A stretch of DNA of 64,000 bases from JAHJQQ01 sp963737555 (GCA_963737555.1 CAVTTB010000009.1:124001-188000), one strand, 5' to 3'. Positions 43,867 through 54,347 are shown, counted from the stretch's first letter. The notes: a model not told the origin generated them from the sequence alone. Program-made: numbers and translations.

Positions 43867-45702
43867 ATGCATAACGTTCTGTTCCTGCTGCTGCGGCGAT
43901 TGCGTACCCCGTTGATACTGCTGATCTCGGTGTACGCAGTGACAACGCTCGGCTTCGTCCTGATTCCGGGCATCGACGATCAGGGGCAGCCATGGCATAT
44001 GGGTTTCTTTCACGCCTTTTATGTCGTGAGTTACACCGCGACCACCATCGGCTTCGGTGAGTTGCCTTACGTCTTCAATGATGCGCAGCGCTTGTGGCTG
44101 ACCTTCACCATCTATGCCTCGGTGATCACCTGGATTTACAGCATCGGTGCGGTGTTGACCGCGGTGCAGGATCCGGCGTACCGCGCGGTGCGTATCGAGA
44201 ATGCTTTCCGTCGCGCCGTGCGGCGCATGCACGAGCCGTTCTATCTGGTGTGCGGCTATGGCGATACCGGTGCACTGCTGGTCAAGGCGCTGGCCGAGTC
44301 CGGCATTCGATCGGTGGTGATCGATGCCGATCAGGAGCGCATCAATGCGCTGGAACTGGAGGAACTGCCCATGGTGATCCCGGCCCTGCGCGGCGATCCG
44401 GCGCACCCGGGCACACTGCTGCTGGCCGGGCTGGAGCACGCCTATTGCAAGGGTGTGATCGCACTCACTAACAGCGATGCCGTAAACCTCAAGATCGCGA
44501 TCACCACCGAATTGTTGAGACCACGTCTGGTGACACTCTGCCGGGCCGACTCGCAGGATATCGCGCGCAACATGCAGTCGTTCGGCACCGACCATATCAT
44601 CAATGCCTTCGAACTGTTCGCCGGCCGCCTGGCGATGGCGCTGCATTCGCCGGGCATGTATCTGTTGTTCGAATGGATGACGGCGGCGCCGCATGAGCCG
44701 TTGCGCGAACCGATCTTCCCGCCGGTGGGACGCTGGGTGTTGTGCGGTTATGGCCGTTTCGGCAAGGCGGTGCAGTCGCGCTTGGCCCGCGAGGGTGTGG
44801 TCGCGACCATCATCGAGGCCGATCCTGCGCGCACCCTGCCGCCGGAAGGCAGCGTCGTGGGGCGCGGCACCGAGGCCGATACCCTGGTGCAGGCCGGTAT
44901 CAGGGATGCGGTCGGCATCGTCGCCGGCACGGACAATGATGCCACCAACCTTTCCATCATCATGACGGCGCGCGAACTCAACCCGAAACTGTTCAAGGTG
45001 GCGCGTCAGAACGAACATCAGAACGATCCGTTGTTCTGCGCGGCCGACCTGGATCTGCTGATGCAGCGCAACAACGTCATCGCGCACAAAATCTTCGCCC
45101 TGCTCACCACGCCGCTGCTTACCGAGTTTCTCGATCTGGCCATGCAGCAGGGCAATGACTGGGCCAATCAACTGGTGAGCCGTCTCGGCGGCATCATCGG
45201 CGACGAAGCCCCCGAGACCTGGGGCCTGACCATCAATCCCGCCGATACGCCGGCCATCTATGCTGGGTTGCACGCAGGCCAGCGCGTCACCATCGGCGAT
45301 CTCTGGCGCGATCCGCGTAACCGCGAAGAGCGTTTGCCGGGCATCACTTTGTTGCTCAAGCGCGGCGCGCTGGAATGGGTGGTGCCGGATGAATCGATGA
45401 CGCTGGTACGGGGTGATCAACTATTACTGGCAGGGCGCGTCGAGGCGCGCAGTCAATTGTCCTGGATCGAACGTAATCACAACAGCTTTGCGTATCTGGT
45501 CACCGGACAAGAGCGGCCTGCCGGTTATGTGTGGGAGTGGTTGGTCAACCGGAAACGTCCGCTGAGCGAGCGGAGTAATCATGTGGGCACGGCGTGTTCG
45601 CCGCGCCCACTTCTCAGCCTACAACCACAGCATGCAGCCGACTTCCAGCGGGTGGCTGAGCAATTTGTGGGTGGGATACATGCGCAGTTTGTAATGCTGT
45701 AA
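43867..45702 (+). CDS. Potassium channel with tandem RCK/TrkA-N domains
   Basis: 611 residues from ATG 43867. A two-helix pore (PLILLISVYAVTTLGFVLI; filter SYTATTIGFGELPY) is followed by two Rossmann NAD-binding domains (FYLVCGYGDTGALLVKALAE and WVLCGYGRFGKAVQSRL) and a TrkA-C-like domain. This is a ligand-gated K+ channel layout. The last ~40 residues look non-conserved and run 84 bp into the 3' end of glgP; a one-base change near 45575 would give an earlier stop (TAA at 45575-45577 in the next frame). Confidence 0.85.
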   Translation: MHNVLFLLLRRLRTPLILLISVYAVTTLGFVLIPGIDDQGQPWHMGFFHAFYVVSYTATTIGFGELPYVFNDAQRLWLTFTIYASVITWIYSIGAVLTAVQDPAYRAVRIENAFRRAVRRMHEPFYLVCGYGDTGALLVKALAESGIRSVVIDADQERINALELEELPMVIPALRGDPAHPGTLLLAGLEHAYCKGVIALTNSDAVNLKIAITTELLRPRLVTLCRADSQDIARNMQSFGTDHIINAFELFAGRLAMALHSPGMYLLFEWMTAAPHEPLREPIFPPVGRWVLCGYGRFGKAVQSRLAREGVVATIIEADPARTLPPEGSVVGRGTEADTLVQAGIRDAVGIVAGTDNDATNLSIIMTARELNPKLFKVARQNEHQNDPLFCAADLDLLMQRNNVIAHKIFALLTTPLLTEFLDLAMQQGNDWANQLVSRLGGIIGDEAPETWGLTINPADTPAIYAGLHAGQRVTIGDLWRDPRNREERLPGITLLLKRGALEWVVPDESMTLVRGDQLLLAGRVEARSQLSWIERNHNSFAYLVTGQERPAGYVWEWLVNRKRPLSERSNHVGTACSPRPLLSLQPQHAADFQRVAEQFVGGIHAQFVML

Positions 45703-48181
45703 TCCGGCCAGTGGCGGGATCAAGTCGAGGCGGAACAGGGTTTCGCCATTGCCGTTGGTGCCGGCGGCGGCGAAGTCGAAATGCGTCTGGGCGACAAATT
45801 CACCGTGCGCATCTTCCGTGCCGACGACGCATTCCACACACACATCTGCGGCGGTGAGTTCATGCAACTGCACGGCGATGGTGATCGGCAAGGTGCGTCC
45901 AGAGGCGATTGCCTCGGGCAGCTTGTCGGCAGAGATGCAATGACACGCGCGGCCAGATACGCCGCACCAGGGCCTTCCATTCCGCGAGTTCGCGCGCACC
46001 GCCATACTGATCGGCAGCGAGTTTCTTGCATTGCTTGTTCGCGGCGCTATAGAAGTCGCGGATGTAATCCATCACCATGCGCTGCGAATTGAACTGCGGC
46101 AGGATGGATTTGATCGACGCCTTGGACATGCGCACCCAGCCTTCGGAATAGCCGTGGCCATTGCGCTGGTAGTAAAGCGGTATCACCTGACGCTCGATGA
46201 TATCCAGCAATTCGGTGCTTTCCTCGTGATCGCGATAGGCGGCATCGTATTGTTGGCCGTGCGGTGCGATCGCCCAGCCGTTCTCGCCGTTGTAGCCTTC
46301 GCCCCACCAGCCGTCCAGCACGCTGAGGTTGATGACGCCGTTCAAGCCGGCCTTCTGGCCCGACGTGCCGCTGGCCTCCATCGGATATTCCGGCGTGTTC
46401 AGCCACACGTCCACACCGGTCACGAGTTTGCGCGCCAGCGCCATGTCGTAACCTTCGATGATGATGATGCGGCCGATGAATTCCGGACGGCGCGAGAACT
46501 CGTGGATCACCTGGATAAAATGTTGTCCGGGCAGATCGTTCGGATGCGCCTTGCCCGCGAACATGAACAACACGGGTCGGCCGATATCGTTGAGCAAACG
46601 CTCCAGGCGCTTGGGATCCGAGAACATCAGCGTCGCGCGTTTGTAGGTCGCGAAGCGGCGCGCAAAGCCAATGGTGAGGATGTCGGTCTCGTGCGGCGAC
46701 AGATACTGGGTCATGCGGTCGATCAGCACGTCCGAGTAGCCGTTGCGACGGTACTGCAGCGTCACGCGCTGCCGCACGTCCTCCAGCAATTCCGCCTTCA
46801 GTGATTGGCGCAGGCTCCAGAAGCTGTGATCGGGGATGTGATCGATGCGTTCCCAATAGGCGTCGTTGATGAGTTCGTTACGCCATTCACGGCCGAAACG
46901 CATGTCGTAGAGATTCATCCAATCGCGCGCCAGGAAGGTCGGCACATGCACGCCGTTGGTGACATGGCGAATGGGATTCTCGCGATGCGGGATCTGCGGC
47001 CAGATGTAGCTTTCCATCTGCGAGGCGACCTGACCGTGGATGCGGCTGACGCCATTGTGGAAGCGCGAGGCGCGCAGGGCCAACGCGGTCTGGTTGAAAC
47101 CGTTCTGGTTGCTGGGGCTGGCGCCGAGTTGGAGGAATTCCTCGGTGCTGATGCCGAGTTCCGGGATGTAATCGGCGAAATAGGCACTGATCAGATTGTG
47201 ATCGAAGATATCGTGTCCGGCGGCGACCGGTGTATGCGTGGTGAACACGGTGCCGGCGGCGACCAGTTCCAGCGCGCTGGCAAACGTCATATTGCTTTTG
47301 CGTACCCATTCGCGGCAGCGCTCCAGCACCTGGAACGCGGCGTGACCTTCGTTGATATGCCATACCGTCGGCTTCAGACCGAGGGCGCGGATGGCACGCA
47401 CGCCGCCGATGCCGAGCACGATTTCCTGTTGAATGCGGGTGGTGATGTCGCCACCGTAGAGCTGATAGGTGATGGCGCGGTCGGCGTCCTGGTTCTCCGG
47501 CAGGTCGCTGTCGAGCAGGTACAACGTGATGTGGCCGGCCTGCGCCTTCCACACCTTGAGCATGACGCGGCGCCCGGGCATATCGACGAACACATGCACG
47601 TTCTGACCGTTATCGAGTGTTGCCGGCGCGATGGCGAGGTTGGCGAAATTGGTGGGCGTGTAATGCGCGATCTGATTGCCATGACCGTCGATGGTCTGGT
47701 TGAAATAACCCTGACGGTACATCATGCCGACCCCGATGAAGGGGATGCCCAGATCGCTGGCGGCCTTGCAGTGATCGCCGGCGAGGATGCCGAGGCCGCC
47801 GGAATAGATCGGCAAGCTTTCGTGCAGCCCGAATTCGGCGCAGAAATAGGCGACCAGATCTTTCTCGGGATCGAGATATTCCTCGATGCCGGGGCGCAGT
47901 GTTGCCTGGTGATAACTGTCGAAACTCGACAAGGCGCGATTGTAATCTTCGAGGAACACGCGATCTTCGGCGGCCTCTTCCAGGCGCTGTTGCGAGACGC
48001 GACGCAGGAACAGTTTAGGGTTGTGGCCGCTGCTTTCCCACAGGGGGCGGTCGAGGCGGAAGAATAATCCGCGCACCTGGCGGTCCCAACTGTAGAGCAG
48101 GTCTTCGGCGAGATCCTGCAGACGGCTCAAACGGGCGGGAAGTTTGGGTTGAACCTCGATGGAAAAGCGGGTGCCTACCAT
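45619..48181 (-). CDS. glgP: GlgP-type alpha-glucan phosphorylase (3' frameshift)
   Basis: Releases glucose-1-phosphate from glycogen or maltodextrin. ATG 48181 (VGTRFSIEV). CAEFGLHESLPIYSGGLGIL, VWHINEGHAAFQVLERC and the PLP region ASGTSGQKAGLNGVINLSVL are all present. The main frame ends at 45860 in unrelated residues, while the next frame supplies ADKLPEAIASGRTLPITIAV and the conserved C-terminus to 45619. The break lies at about 45895-45950. Corrected length ~853 residues fits the short bacterial family. Confidence 0.88.
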
Positions 48182-48320
48182 AATGTCGTTGTCACTCTTG
48201 AGCGGATGCGCCGGTGAGGCGCCAAATTTTTGGGTTAATCGCTTTGAACCTGGAAATTTGCAGGTTCCATGCCAGTAACCGATGCGCGGATTCCGCGCGG
48301 AGGGGCTAATGTAATAAATA

Positions 48321-48407
48321 TGGTGCCGGGAGCGAGACTCGAACTCGCACACTGTTACCAGCGGTGGATTTTGAGTCCACTGCGTCTACCGATTCCGCCA
48401 TCCCGGC
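48321..48407 (-). tRNA. tRNA-Leu (anticodon CAA)
   Basis: Minus strand reads GCCGGGATGGCGGAATCGG and ends TCCCGGCACCA. The 7-bp acceptor (GCCGGGA/TCCCGGC) is perfect; the anticodon stem GTGGA/TCCAC encloses CTCAAAA, giving CAA at 34-36; a long variable arm and GTTCGAGTC T-loop are typical of class II tRNA-Leu. CCA is encoded (48321-48323). Confidence 0.95.
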
Positions 48408-48510
48408 CAGCCATCCGACCCACCAAAGGTAATCTCTGGGGGCCGGCAAGGGCGCTAGTATAAGCCATCCGAACGGATCGGCAAGCCGCCTTATGCTAGT
48501 ATGCCGCGCC

Positions 48511-49539
48511 ATGCAGCGCAGTGATTTTGCTTTTGAGCTTCCCCCTGAACTGATCGCACAGGCCCCGCTCGCCGAGCGCGCGGCCAGCCGTTTACTGTGT
48601 CTGGATGATCGAGGCCAGATCAGCGATCGCAGTTTTCGCGCGTTGGCGGAATTGCTGCGCCCGGGTGATCTGTTGGTGCTCAACGATACGCGGGTGATCC
48701 CCGCGCGTTTGCACGGACAGAAGGATAGTGGTGGTCGCATCGAGGTGCTGGTCGAGCGGGTGCTGGATGAACGGCGCGTTCTCGCCCAAGTGCGGGCCAG
48801 TAAATCGCCCCGTGACGGGGCGTGCTTGCACCTGGACGGTGCCATCGAGGCGCGGGTGCTGGGTCGTGAGGGGGAGTTCTTCGTGCTGGAATTCGCCGGT
48901 GAGGATACGGTTCTCACGCAGCTCGAACGGCACGGACATATCCCCTTGCCGCCGTATATCACCCGCGCCGACGTGGCAGACGATCATGAGCGCTACCAGA
49001 CAGTGTACGCACGCGAGCCGGGTGCGGTGGCGGCGCCGACCGCCGGTCTGCATTTCGATGCCGCGTTGCTCGCGCAACTCGGTGAGCAGGGGATCGACTC
49101 GGCGTATGTGACGCTGCATGTCGGTGCCGGCACCTTTCAGCCGTTGCGCGTCGAACGTCTGGAGGAGCATCGCATGCACGCCGAACGCGTCGAAGTCAGT
49201 GCCGAGACCTGCGCAGCGATTGCTGCAACAAAGTCACGCGGCGGCCGTGTTATTGCCGTCGGTACGACGGTCGTACGCAGTCTGGAAGCGGCGGCCCAAT
49301 CGGGCACGTTGCAGCCCTACCGTGGTGAGACCCGTCTATTCATCACGCCGGGTTATAAATTTCGTGTGGTGGATGCGCTGGTGACCAATTTTCATTTGCC
49401 GGAATCGACTTTGTTGATGCTGGTGTGCGCCTTCGCCGGCTACGAACCGATCATGCGCGCCTATCGACATGCCGTGGAGCAGCGCTATCGGTTCTTCAGT
49501 TATGGCGATGCGATGTTTTTAGAGCGGAGTATTTCGTAG
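48511..49539 (+). CDS. queA: QueA, tRNA preQ1(34) S-adenosylmethionine ribosyltransferase-isomerase
   Basis: 342 residues. Penultimate-type step of queuosine synthesis on tRNA. Conserved segments: FELPPELIAQAPLAERAASR, LLVLNDTRVIPARLHG, PTAGLHFD, HVGAGTFQPLRVE and TNFHLPESTLLMLVCAFAG. ATG 48511 fits the family N-terminus. Its stop codon is the TAG inside the first bases of an intergenic repeat. Adjacent tgt does the preceding base exchange. Confidence 0.95.
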   Translation: MQRSDFAFELPPELIAQAPLAERAASRLLCLDDRGQISDRSFRALAELLRPGDLLVLNDTRVIPARLHGQKDSGGRIEVLVERVLDERRVLAQVRASKSPRDGACLHLDGAIEARVLGREGEFFVLEFAGEDTVLTQLERHGHIPLPPYITRADVADDHERYQTVYAREPGAVAAPTAGLHFDAALLAQLGEQGIDSAYVTLHVGAGTFQPLRVERLEEHRMHAERVEVSAETCAAIAATKSRGGRVIAVGTTVVRSLEAAAQSGTLQPYRGETRLFITPGYKFRVVDALVTNFHLPESTLLMLVCAFAGYEPIMRAYRHAVEQRYRFFSYGDAMFLERSIS

Positions 49540-49682
49540 CCCGGATGAAGCGCAGCGACAAAAGCGCGAAGCGCGTTGAACGCCCGTAGGGCGACCCGAA
49601 GGGTGAGCGCAGCGAGTAAATCCGGGATAATCCGGGATGGCCGACAGGTTCCCCGGATTGCGCTGCGCTTCATCCAGGCTAC
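49536..49682. repeat. Composite palindromic repeat, GTAGCCCGGATG ends, queA-tgt gap
   Basis: Starts GTAGCCCGGATGAAGCGCAG and ends CATCCAGGCTAC. The inside (49563-49620) is the reverse complement of the core found at 31252-31300 and 61075-61127 (GAACGCCCGTAGGGCG, GGGTGAGCGCAGCGA). Ends are those of the repeat at 43303. Overlaps the queA stop codon and ends 13 bp before tgt. Confidence 0.75.
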
Positions 49683-49695
49683 GTTCAGGATCTTT

Positions 49696-50826
49696 ATGCA
49701 TTTCGAAATCCAACACACGGATGGTCAAGCGCGACGCGGGACGTTGACGTTTCTGCGCGGCCGCGTCGACACGCCCGCGTTCATGCCGGTCGGCACCTAC
49801 GGCACGGTCAAGGCGATGACCCCGGAAGAGGTTGCCGCCACCGGCGCGCAGATTCTGCTGGGCAATACCTTTCACCTGATGCTGCGTCCGGGCGTCGAGG
49901 TGATGCGGGCACACGGCGACCTGCATGATTTTATGCACTGGTCCGGACCGATACTCACCGATTCCGGCGGCTTTCAGGTGTTCAGTCTCGGTGATCTGCG
50001 CAAGATCACCGAGGAAGGCGTGACCTTCCGTTCGCCGATCAACGGCTCCAAGGTGTTCCTCGGGCCGGAAGAATCGATGGCCGTGCAGCACGTGCTGGGT
50101 TCCGACATCGTGATGATCTTCGATGAATGCACGCCGCATCCGGCGACCGAAGAGCAGGCGCGCCGCTCGATGGAATTGTCGTTACGTTGGGCGCGACGTT
50201 CGCGTGATGCACACGATACGCAGGGGGATGCAGGCGGCAGCAATCCAGCCGCGTTATTCGGTATCGTGCAGGGCGGCATGTATCCCGAACTGCGCGATGA
50301 ATCGCTGGCCGGGCTGAGTGCAATCGGTTTTGATGGTTATGCCATCGGCGGTCTTTCGGTGGGGGAAACCGAGGCGGAGCGTTTGCACATCCTCGATCAC
50401 CTGATGCCGCGCATGCCGGCCGACCGGCCGCGCTATCTGATGGGCGTGGGTCGGCCCGAGGATATTGTCGAGGCGGTGCGCCGCGGCGTGGATATGTTCG
50501 ATTGCGTGATGCCGACCCGCAATGCGCGCAATGGTCATCTGTTCACCCATACGGGCGTGGTCAAGATCCGCAACAGCGCCCACCGGACCGACACCGGTCC
50601 GCTGGACCCGGAGTGCGCGTGCTACACCTGCCGCAATTACACGCGGGCTTATCTCTATCATCTGGATAAGTGCAACGAAATCCTCGGTGCGCGGCTGAAC
50701 ACGATCCACAACCTGACGTATTACCAGACCCTGATGCAGGGGCTGCGCGACGCCATTGCCGCTGGGGGGTTGGATGCGTATGTGGCCGATTTCTATCGCA
50801 GACGTGGCCAGCCGCAGCCGGCCTGA
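49696..50826 (+). CDS. tgt: Tgt, tRNA-guanine(34) transglycosylase
   Basis: 376 residues from ATG 49696 (RBS AGGA). Exchanges G34 for preQ1. Catalytic Asp in ILTDSGGFQVFSLG; nucleophile Asp region FDCVMPTRNARNGHLFT; zinc ligands in CACYTCRNYTRAYLYH. The longer upstream frame lies in the repeat. Confidence 0.96.
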   Translation: MHFEIQHTDGQARRGTLTFLRGRVDTPAFMPVGTYGTVKAMTPEEVAATGAQILLGNTFHLMLRPGVEVMRAHGDLHDFMHWSGPILTDSGGFQVFSLGDLRKITEEGVTFRSPINGSKVFLGPEESMAVQHVLGSDIVMIFDECTPHPATEEQARRSMELSLRWARRSRDAHDTQGDAGGSNPAALFGIVQGGMYPELRDESLAGLSAIGFDGYAIGGLSVGETEAERLHILDHLMPRMPADRPRYLMGVGRPEDIVEAVRRGVDMFDCVMPTRNARNGHLFTHTGVVKIRNSAHRTDTGPLDPECACYTCRNYTRAYLYHLDKCNEILGARLNTIHNLTYYQTLMQGLRDAIAAGGLDAYVADFYRRRGQPQPA

Positions 50827-50995
50827 TCCGGTGCTGATAACGGCCGCCGATGTGCCGTCGTTATGTCGATGGGACGCGTGGCGACCGCCCGCGACAGACA
50901 GGCTGCCAGCGGGTTCCGGCTATGCCATAATACCGGCCGTTTTGCCGGTGATCCCGCTGGCGCGAATCCATGAACCTTATTTAAGGATATCGACT

Positions 50996-51334
50996 ATGAG
51001 CTTTTTCATCTCCCAGGCCTTGGCGGCTGATGCGCCGGCCGCCGCCGCACAGCAGCCCGATCCGATCATGAGCTTCCTGCCGCTGATCCTGATCTTCGTG
51101 GTGTTCTATTTCCTGCTCATCCGGCCGCAGCAGAAACGCGCCAAGGAACACAAGAGCATGGTCGAGACGCTGAAGAAAGGCGACTATGTGGTCACCAACG
51201 GCGGCTTGCTCGGGCGCATCACCGATCTGGGCGAGAATTTCGTCAAGGTGTCTGTGTCAGAGGGCGTCGAAGTGAAGATTCAGCGGGCTTCGATCGCGGC
51301 GTTGATGCCCAAAGAAGCGGTTAAAGACCTCTAA
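50996..51334 (+). CDS. yajC: YajC, Sec translocon accessory subunit
   Basis: 112 residues; ATG 50996 with AAGGA upstream. Single membrane helix (FLPLILIFVVFYFLLI) followed by RPQQKRAKEHKSMVETLKKG and the soluble domain GDYVVTNGGLLGRITDLGEN. Works with SecDF. Order tgt-yajC-secD-secF is conserved in gammaproteobacteria. Confidence 0.95.
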   Translation: MSFFISQALAADAPAAAAQQPDPIMSFLPLILIFVVFYFLLIRPQQKRAKEHKSMVETLKKGDYVVTNGGLLGRITDLGENFVKVSVSEGVEVKIQRASIAALMPKEAVKDL

Positions 51335-51350
51335 GAAAACGCTGATTACC

Positions 51351-51381
51351 CGTCATTGCTTCGCTGCACTCGCAATGACGG
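51351..51381. repeat. Short copy of the CGTCATTGC repeat
   Basis: CGTCATTGCTTCGCTGCACT then CGCAATGACGG: both ends of the family joined with almost no core, giving a near-perfect hairpin between yajC and secD. Confidence 0.65.
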
Positions 51382-51433
51382 GGCCAGCGAATGGATTTCA
51401 TAGTTGCCCCTGCGTTTGAAGGACTGAATTCGG

Positions 51434-53317
51434 ATGATCAATCAATACCCGCTGTGGAAATATCTGCTGATTGCCGTGATCCTGCTCGCCGGTGCCGTGT
51501 ATGCACTGCCAAATCTCTATGGCGAAAATCCCGCCCTGCAGATTTCGGCGACGCGCGGTGAGCAGGTCAATGCTGCCGTCAGCGAACGCGTGGTGGAGGC
51601 GTTACGCGCTGCGGGCGTTGCACACGGTGAAGTCGAATTACAGGACGAGCGCCTGCTGGTGCGCTTCGCCGATACCGAGGCGCAGCTGAAGGCGGCCGAT
51701 CAGGTGCAGACAGTGCTCGGCAACCGCTTCGTGGTGGCTTTGAATCTGGCCAGTGCCGCGCCGTCCTGGTTGCAGCGCATCAACGCGCGGCCCATGTATC
51801 TGGGTCTGGATCTGCGTGGCGGCATGCATTTTCTCATGGAAGTCGACATGGAGGCCGCGGTCACGCAGGCCGAAGAACGCTATGTCGGTGAGTTCCGGGA
51901 TTTCCTGCGCAAGCGCGATGAGCCGATTCGATACATCACCATCGCCCGCGGCGACGGCGGTGTGCTGGCGCAGTTCCGCAGCGCCGAGGACCGCGATCAG
52001 GCCATGACCGCGCTGGACAAGGAATACGACACGCTGGAATTCAGCGTGGCCGATAAGGCCGACAAGTTCCTGTTGACGGCGCGTATCGGTGAACAGCAGC
52101 AGCGCGAGATCCGCACGTTCGCCTTGCAGCAGAACATCACCACCTTACGCAACCGCGTCAACGAGCTGGGCGTCGCCGAGCCGGTCATCCAGCAGCAGGG
52201 CGCTAATCGCATCGTGGTGCAGTTGCCCGGTGTGCAGGACACGGCGCTCGCCAAAGAAATTCTCGGCGCGACGGCGACCCTGGAATTCCGCATGGTCGAA
52301 GAAGGCCATAACGCCGCCGACGCCGAGGCGAGTAAGCGCATACCGGCGGGCAGCGAGCTGTACCACGAACGCGGCGGCGCACCGGTATTGCTGCAGCGGC
52401 GCGTGATTCTGACCGGTGACTACATCACCGATGCCTCGTCCGGCTTCGAGCAGGACAGTGGCAAGGCGGCGGTGTTCATCAATCTGGACAGCAAGGGCGG
52501 CCGCATCATGGCCAACGCCACCAAGGACGCGATCGGCAAGCTGATGGCGGTGGTGTTCATCGAAAACAAGGTGACCACGCGCGAAGTCGATGGCAAGCCG
52601 GTCAAACAGAAGTCGCAGATCAAGGAAGTCATCAACATCGCGCGCATCAACGATCAGTTGGGCAGCCGTTTCCAGATCACCGGTCTGGACAGCCCGACCG
52701 AGGCGCGCAACCTGGCGCTGTTGCTGCGCGCCGGCGCACTCGCCGCGCCCATCGAGATCATCGAGGAACGCACCGTCGGTCCAAGCCTGGGCGCGGAGAA
52801 TATCCAGCGCGGTTTCCATTCCACTTGGATCGGCTTCGCCTTGGTCGCGGTGTTCATGATCATCTATTACATGGCGTTCGGTGTGACGTCGGTCATCGCC
52901 CTGGGCGTCAACGTCATTCTGCTGGTGGCGCTGTTGTCGATGCTGCAGGCTACGTTGACCTTGCCGGGTATGGCCGCCATCGCGCTCACTGTCGGTATGG
53001 CCATCGATGCGAACGTGCTCATCAACGAACGCATTCGTGAAGAACTGCGCATCGGCAACACGCCGCAGGCGAGTATCCATGCGGGCTATGAACGCGCCTT
53101 CGGCACCATTATCGATTCGAATATCACCACGCTGATCGCCGGTTTTGCGCTGTTCATGTTCGGCAGCGGCTCGGTGCGTGGGTTCGCCGTGGTGTTGTGT
53201 CTCGGCATTCTCACGTCGATGTTCAGCGGCGTGATGGTGTCGCGCGCCCTGGTTAACCTGCTGTATGGCGGACGCCGGGTTGAACGGCTGGCCATCGGCA
53301 ATACCAGTTGGAAGTGA
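51434..53317 (+). CDS. secD: SecD, protein translocase subunit
   Basis: 627 residues. N-terminal helix (YLLIAVILLAGAVYALPNLY), large periplasmic domain with YLGLDLRGGMHFLMEVDM, and a C-terminal five-helix bundle (GMAAIALTVGMAIDANVLIN; FGTIIDSNITTLIAGFALFM). Uses proton motive force to pull exported proteins out of SecYEG. 44 bp before secF. Confidence 0.97.
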   Translation: MINQYPLWKYLLIAVILLAGAVYALPNLYGENPALQISATRGEQVNAAVSERVVEALRAAGVAHGEVELQDERLLVRFADTEAQLKAADQVQTVLGNRFVVALNLASAAPSWLQRINARPMYLGLDLRGGMHFLMEVDMEAAVTQAEERYVGEFRDFLRKRDEPIRYITIARGDGGVLAQFRSAEDRDQAMTALDKEYDTLEFSVADKADKFLLTARIGEQQQREIRTFALQQNITTLRNRVNELGVAEPVIQQQGANRIVVQLPGVQDTALAKEILGATATLEFRMVEEGHNAADAEASKRIPAGSELYHERGGAPVLLQRRVILTGDYITDASSGFEQDSGKAAVFINLDSKGGRIMANATKDAIGKLMAVVFIENKVTTREVDGKPVKQKSQIKEVINIARINDQLGSRFQITGLDSPTEARNLALLLRAGALAAPIEIIEERTVGPSLGAENIQRGFHSTWIGFALVAVFMIIYYMAFGVTSVIALGVNVILLVALLSMLQATLTLPGMAAIALTVGMAIDANVLINERIREELRIGNTPQASIHAGYERAFGTIIDSNITTLIAGFALFMFGSGSVRGFAVVLCLGILTSMFSGVMVSRALVNLLYGGRRVERLAIGNTSWK

Positions 53318-53361
53318 TGCCGAACCGGCGCTGACAACGACCGTACACCAAGGAGTATTCA

Positions 53362-54297
53362 GTGGAATTTTTCAAGCTTCGTAAAGATATCCCGTTCATG
53401 CGCCATGCGTTGGTGTTCAACGTGATTTCGTTGGTCACGTTCCTGCTGGCAGTGGTATTGCTCGCGACCAAGGGCCTGAATTTCGGTGTGGACTTCACCG
53501 GCGGCACCGTGCTCGAGGTCCATTACCCGCAAGGGGCCGAGCCGCAAAAAATACGCGCGCTACTGGAACAGGGTGGCTATAAAGATGTGACGGTGCAGAA
53601 TTTCGGCACCGCAAAGGATGTGATGATCCGCCTGCCAGCCAAGGGCGAGGACACGGGCGCCAAATTGTCCGAAACGGTTATGCACGCACTCCAGCAGGAT
53701 GACGCGCAGGCGCAGCTGCGACGCACCGAATTCGTCGGCCCCCAGGTTGGTCAAGAACTGGTGGAGAACGGCGGACTGGCACTGCTGGTCGTGTGCTTCG
53801 GGATCGTGGTGTATCTGTGGATGCGCTTCGAATGGAAGTTCGGCTTGGCGGCGATCATTGCCAACATGCATGACGTCGTCATCATTCTGGGTTTTTTCGC
53901 CTTCTTCCAATGGGACTTTTCGCTGACCGTACTCGCGGCCGTGCTGGCCATCCTGGGTTATTCGGTGAACGAGTCGGTGGTGGTGTTCGATCGGATTCGC
54001 GAGAACTTCCGCAAGATGCGCACGGCGACGACACCGCAGGTGATCGACAATGCCATCACCGCCACCATGTCGCGGACCATCATCACGCACGGCTGCACGC
54101 AGTTGGCGGTGCTGTCGATGCTGTTCTTCGGCGGCGAGACCCTGCATTACTTCGCCGTGGCGCTGACCATCGGTATTTTGTTCGGCATTTATTCCTCGGT
54201 GCTGGTGGCGAGTCCGCTGGTGATGTGGCTGGGCGTTACGCGCGCGGATCTGATGCCGGTGAAGAAAGAGGGTGCGGAGTTGGACCGGACACCGTGA
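53362..54297 (+). CDS. secF: SecF, protein translocase subunit
   Basis: 311 residues. GTG start at 53362 with AAGGAG ten bases upstream. FGVDFTGGTVLEV in the periplasmic domain and AAVLAILGYSVNESVVVFDR in the membrane bundle are SecF signatures. Partner of SecD. Followed by a strong terminator. Confidence 0.97.
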   Translation: MEFFKLRKDIPFMRHALVFNVISLVTFLLAVVLLATKGLNFGVDFTGGTVLEVHYPQGAEPQKIRALLEQGGYKDVTVQNFGTAKDVMIRLPAKGEDTGAKLSETVMHALQQDDAQAQLRRTEFVGPQVGQELVENGGLALLVVCFGIVVYLWMRFEWKFGLAAIIANMHDVVIILGFFAFFQWDFSLTVLAAVLAILGYSVNESVVVFDRIRENFRKMRTATTPQVIDNAITATMSRTIITHGCTQLAVLSMLFFGGETLHYFAVALTIGILFGIYSSVLVASPLVMWLGVTRADLMPVKKEGAELDRTP

Positions 54298-54347
54298 TGA
54301 AAATCGCTTAGCGCATAACTGTCGTGCGCTCTGAACGCCATAATGAC

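Noticed and set aside
43813..45420. 535-residue minus-strand ORF opposite the K+ channel gene
   Set aside because: Antisense shadow; the channel gene on + has filter and Rossmann motifs.
46805..48067. 420-residue plus-strand ORF opposite glgP
   Set aside because: Antisense shadow; repetitive Ala/Gly/Val/Asp pattern without domains.
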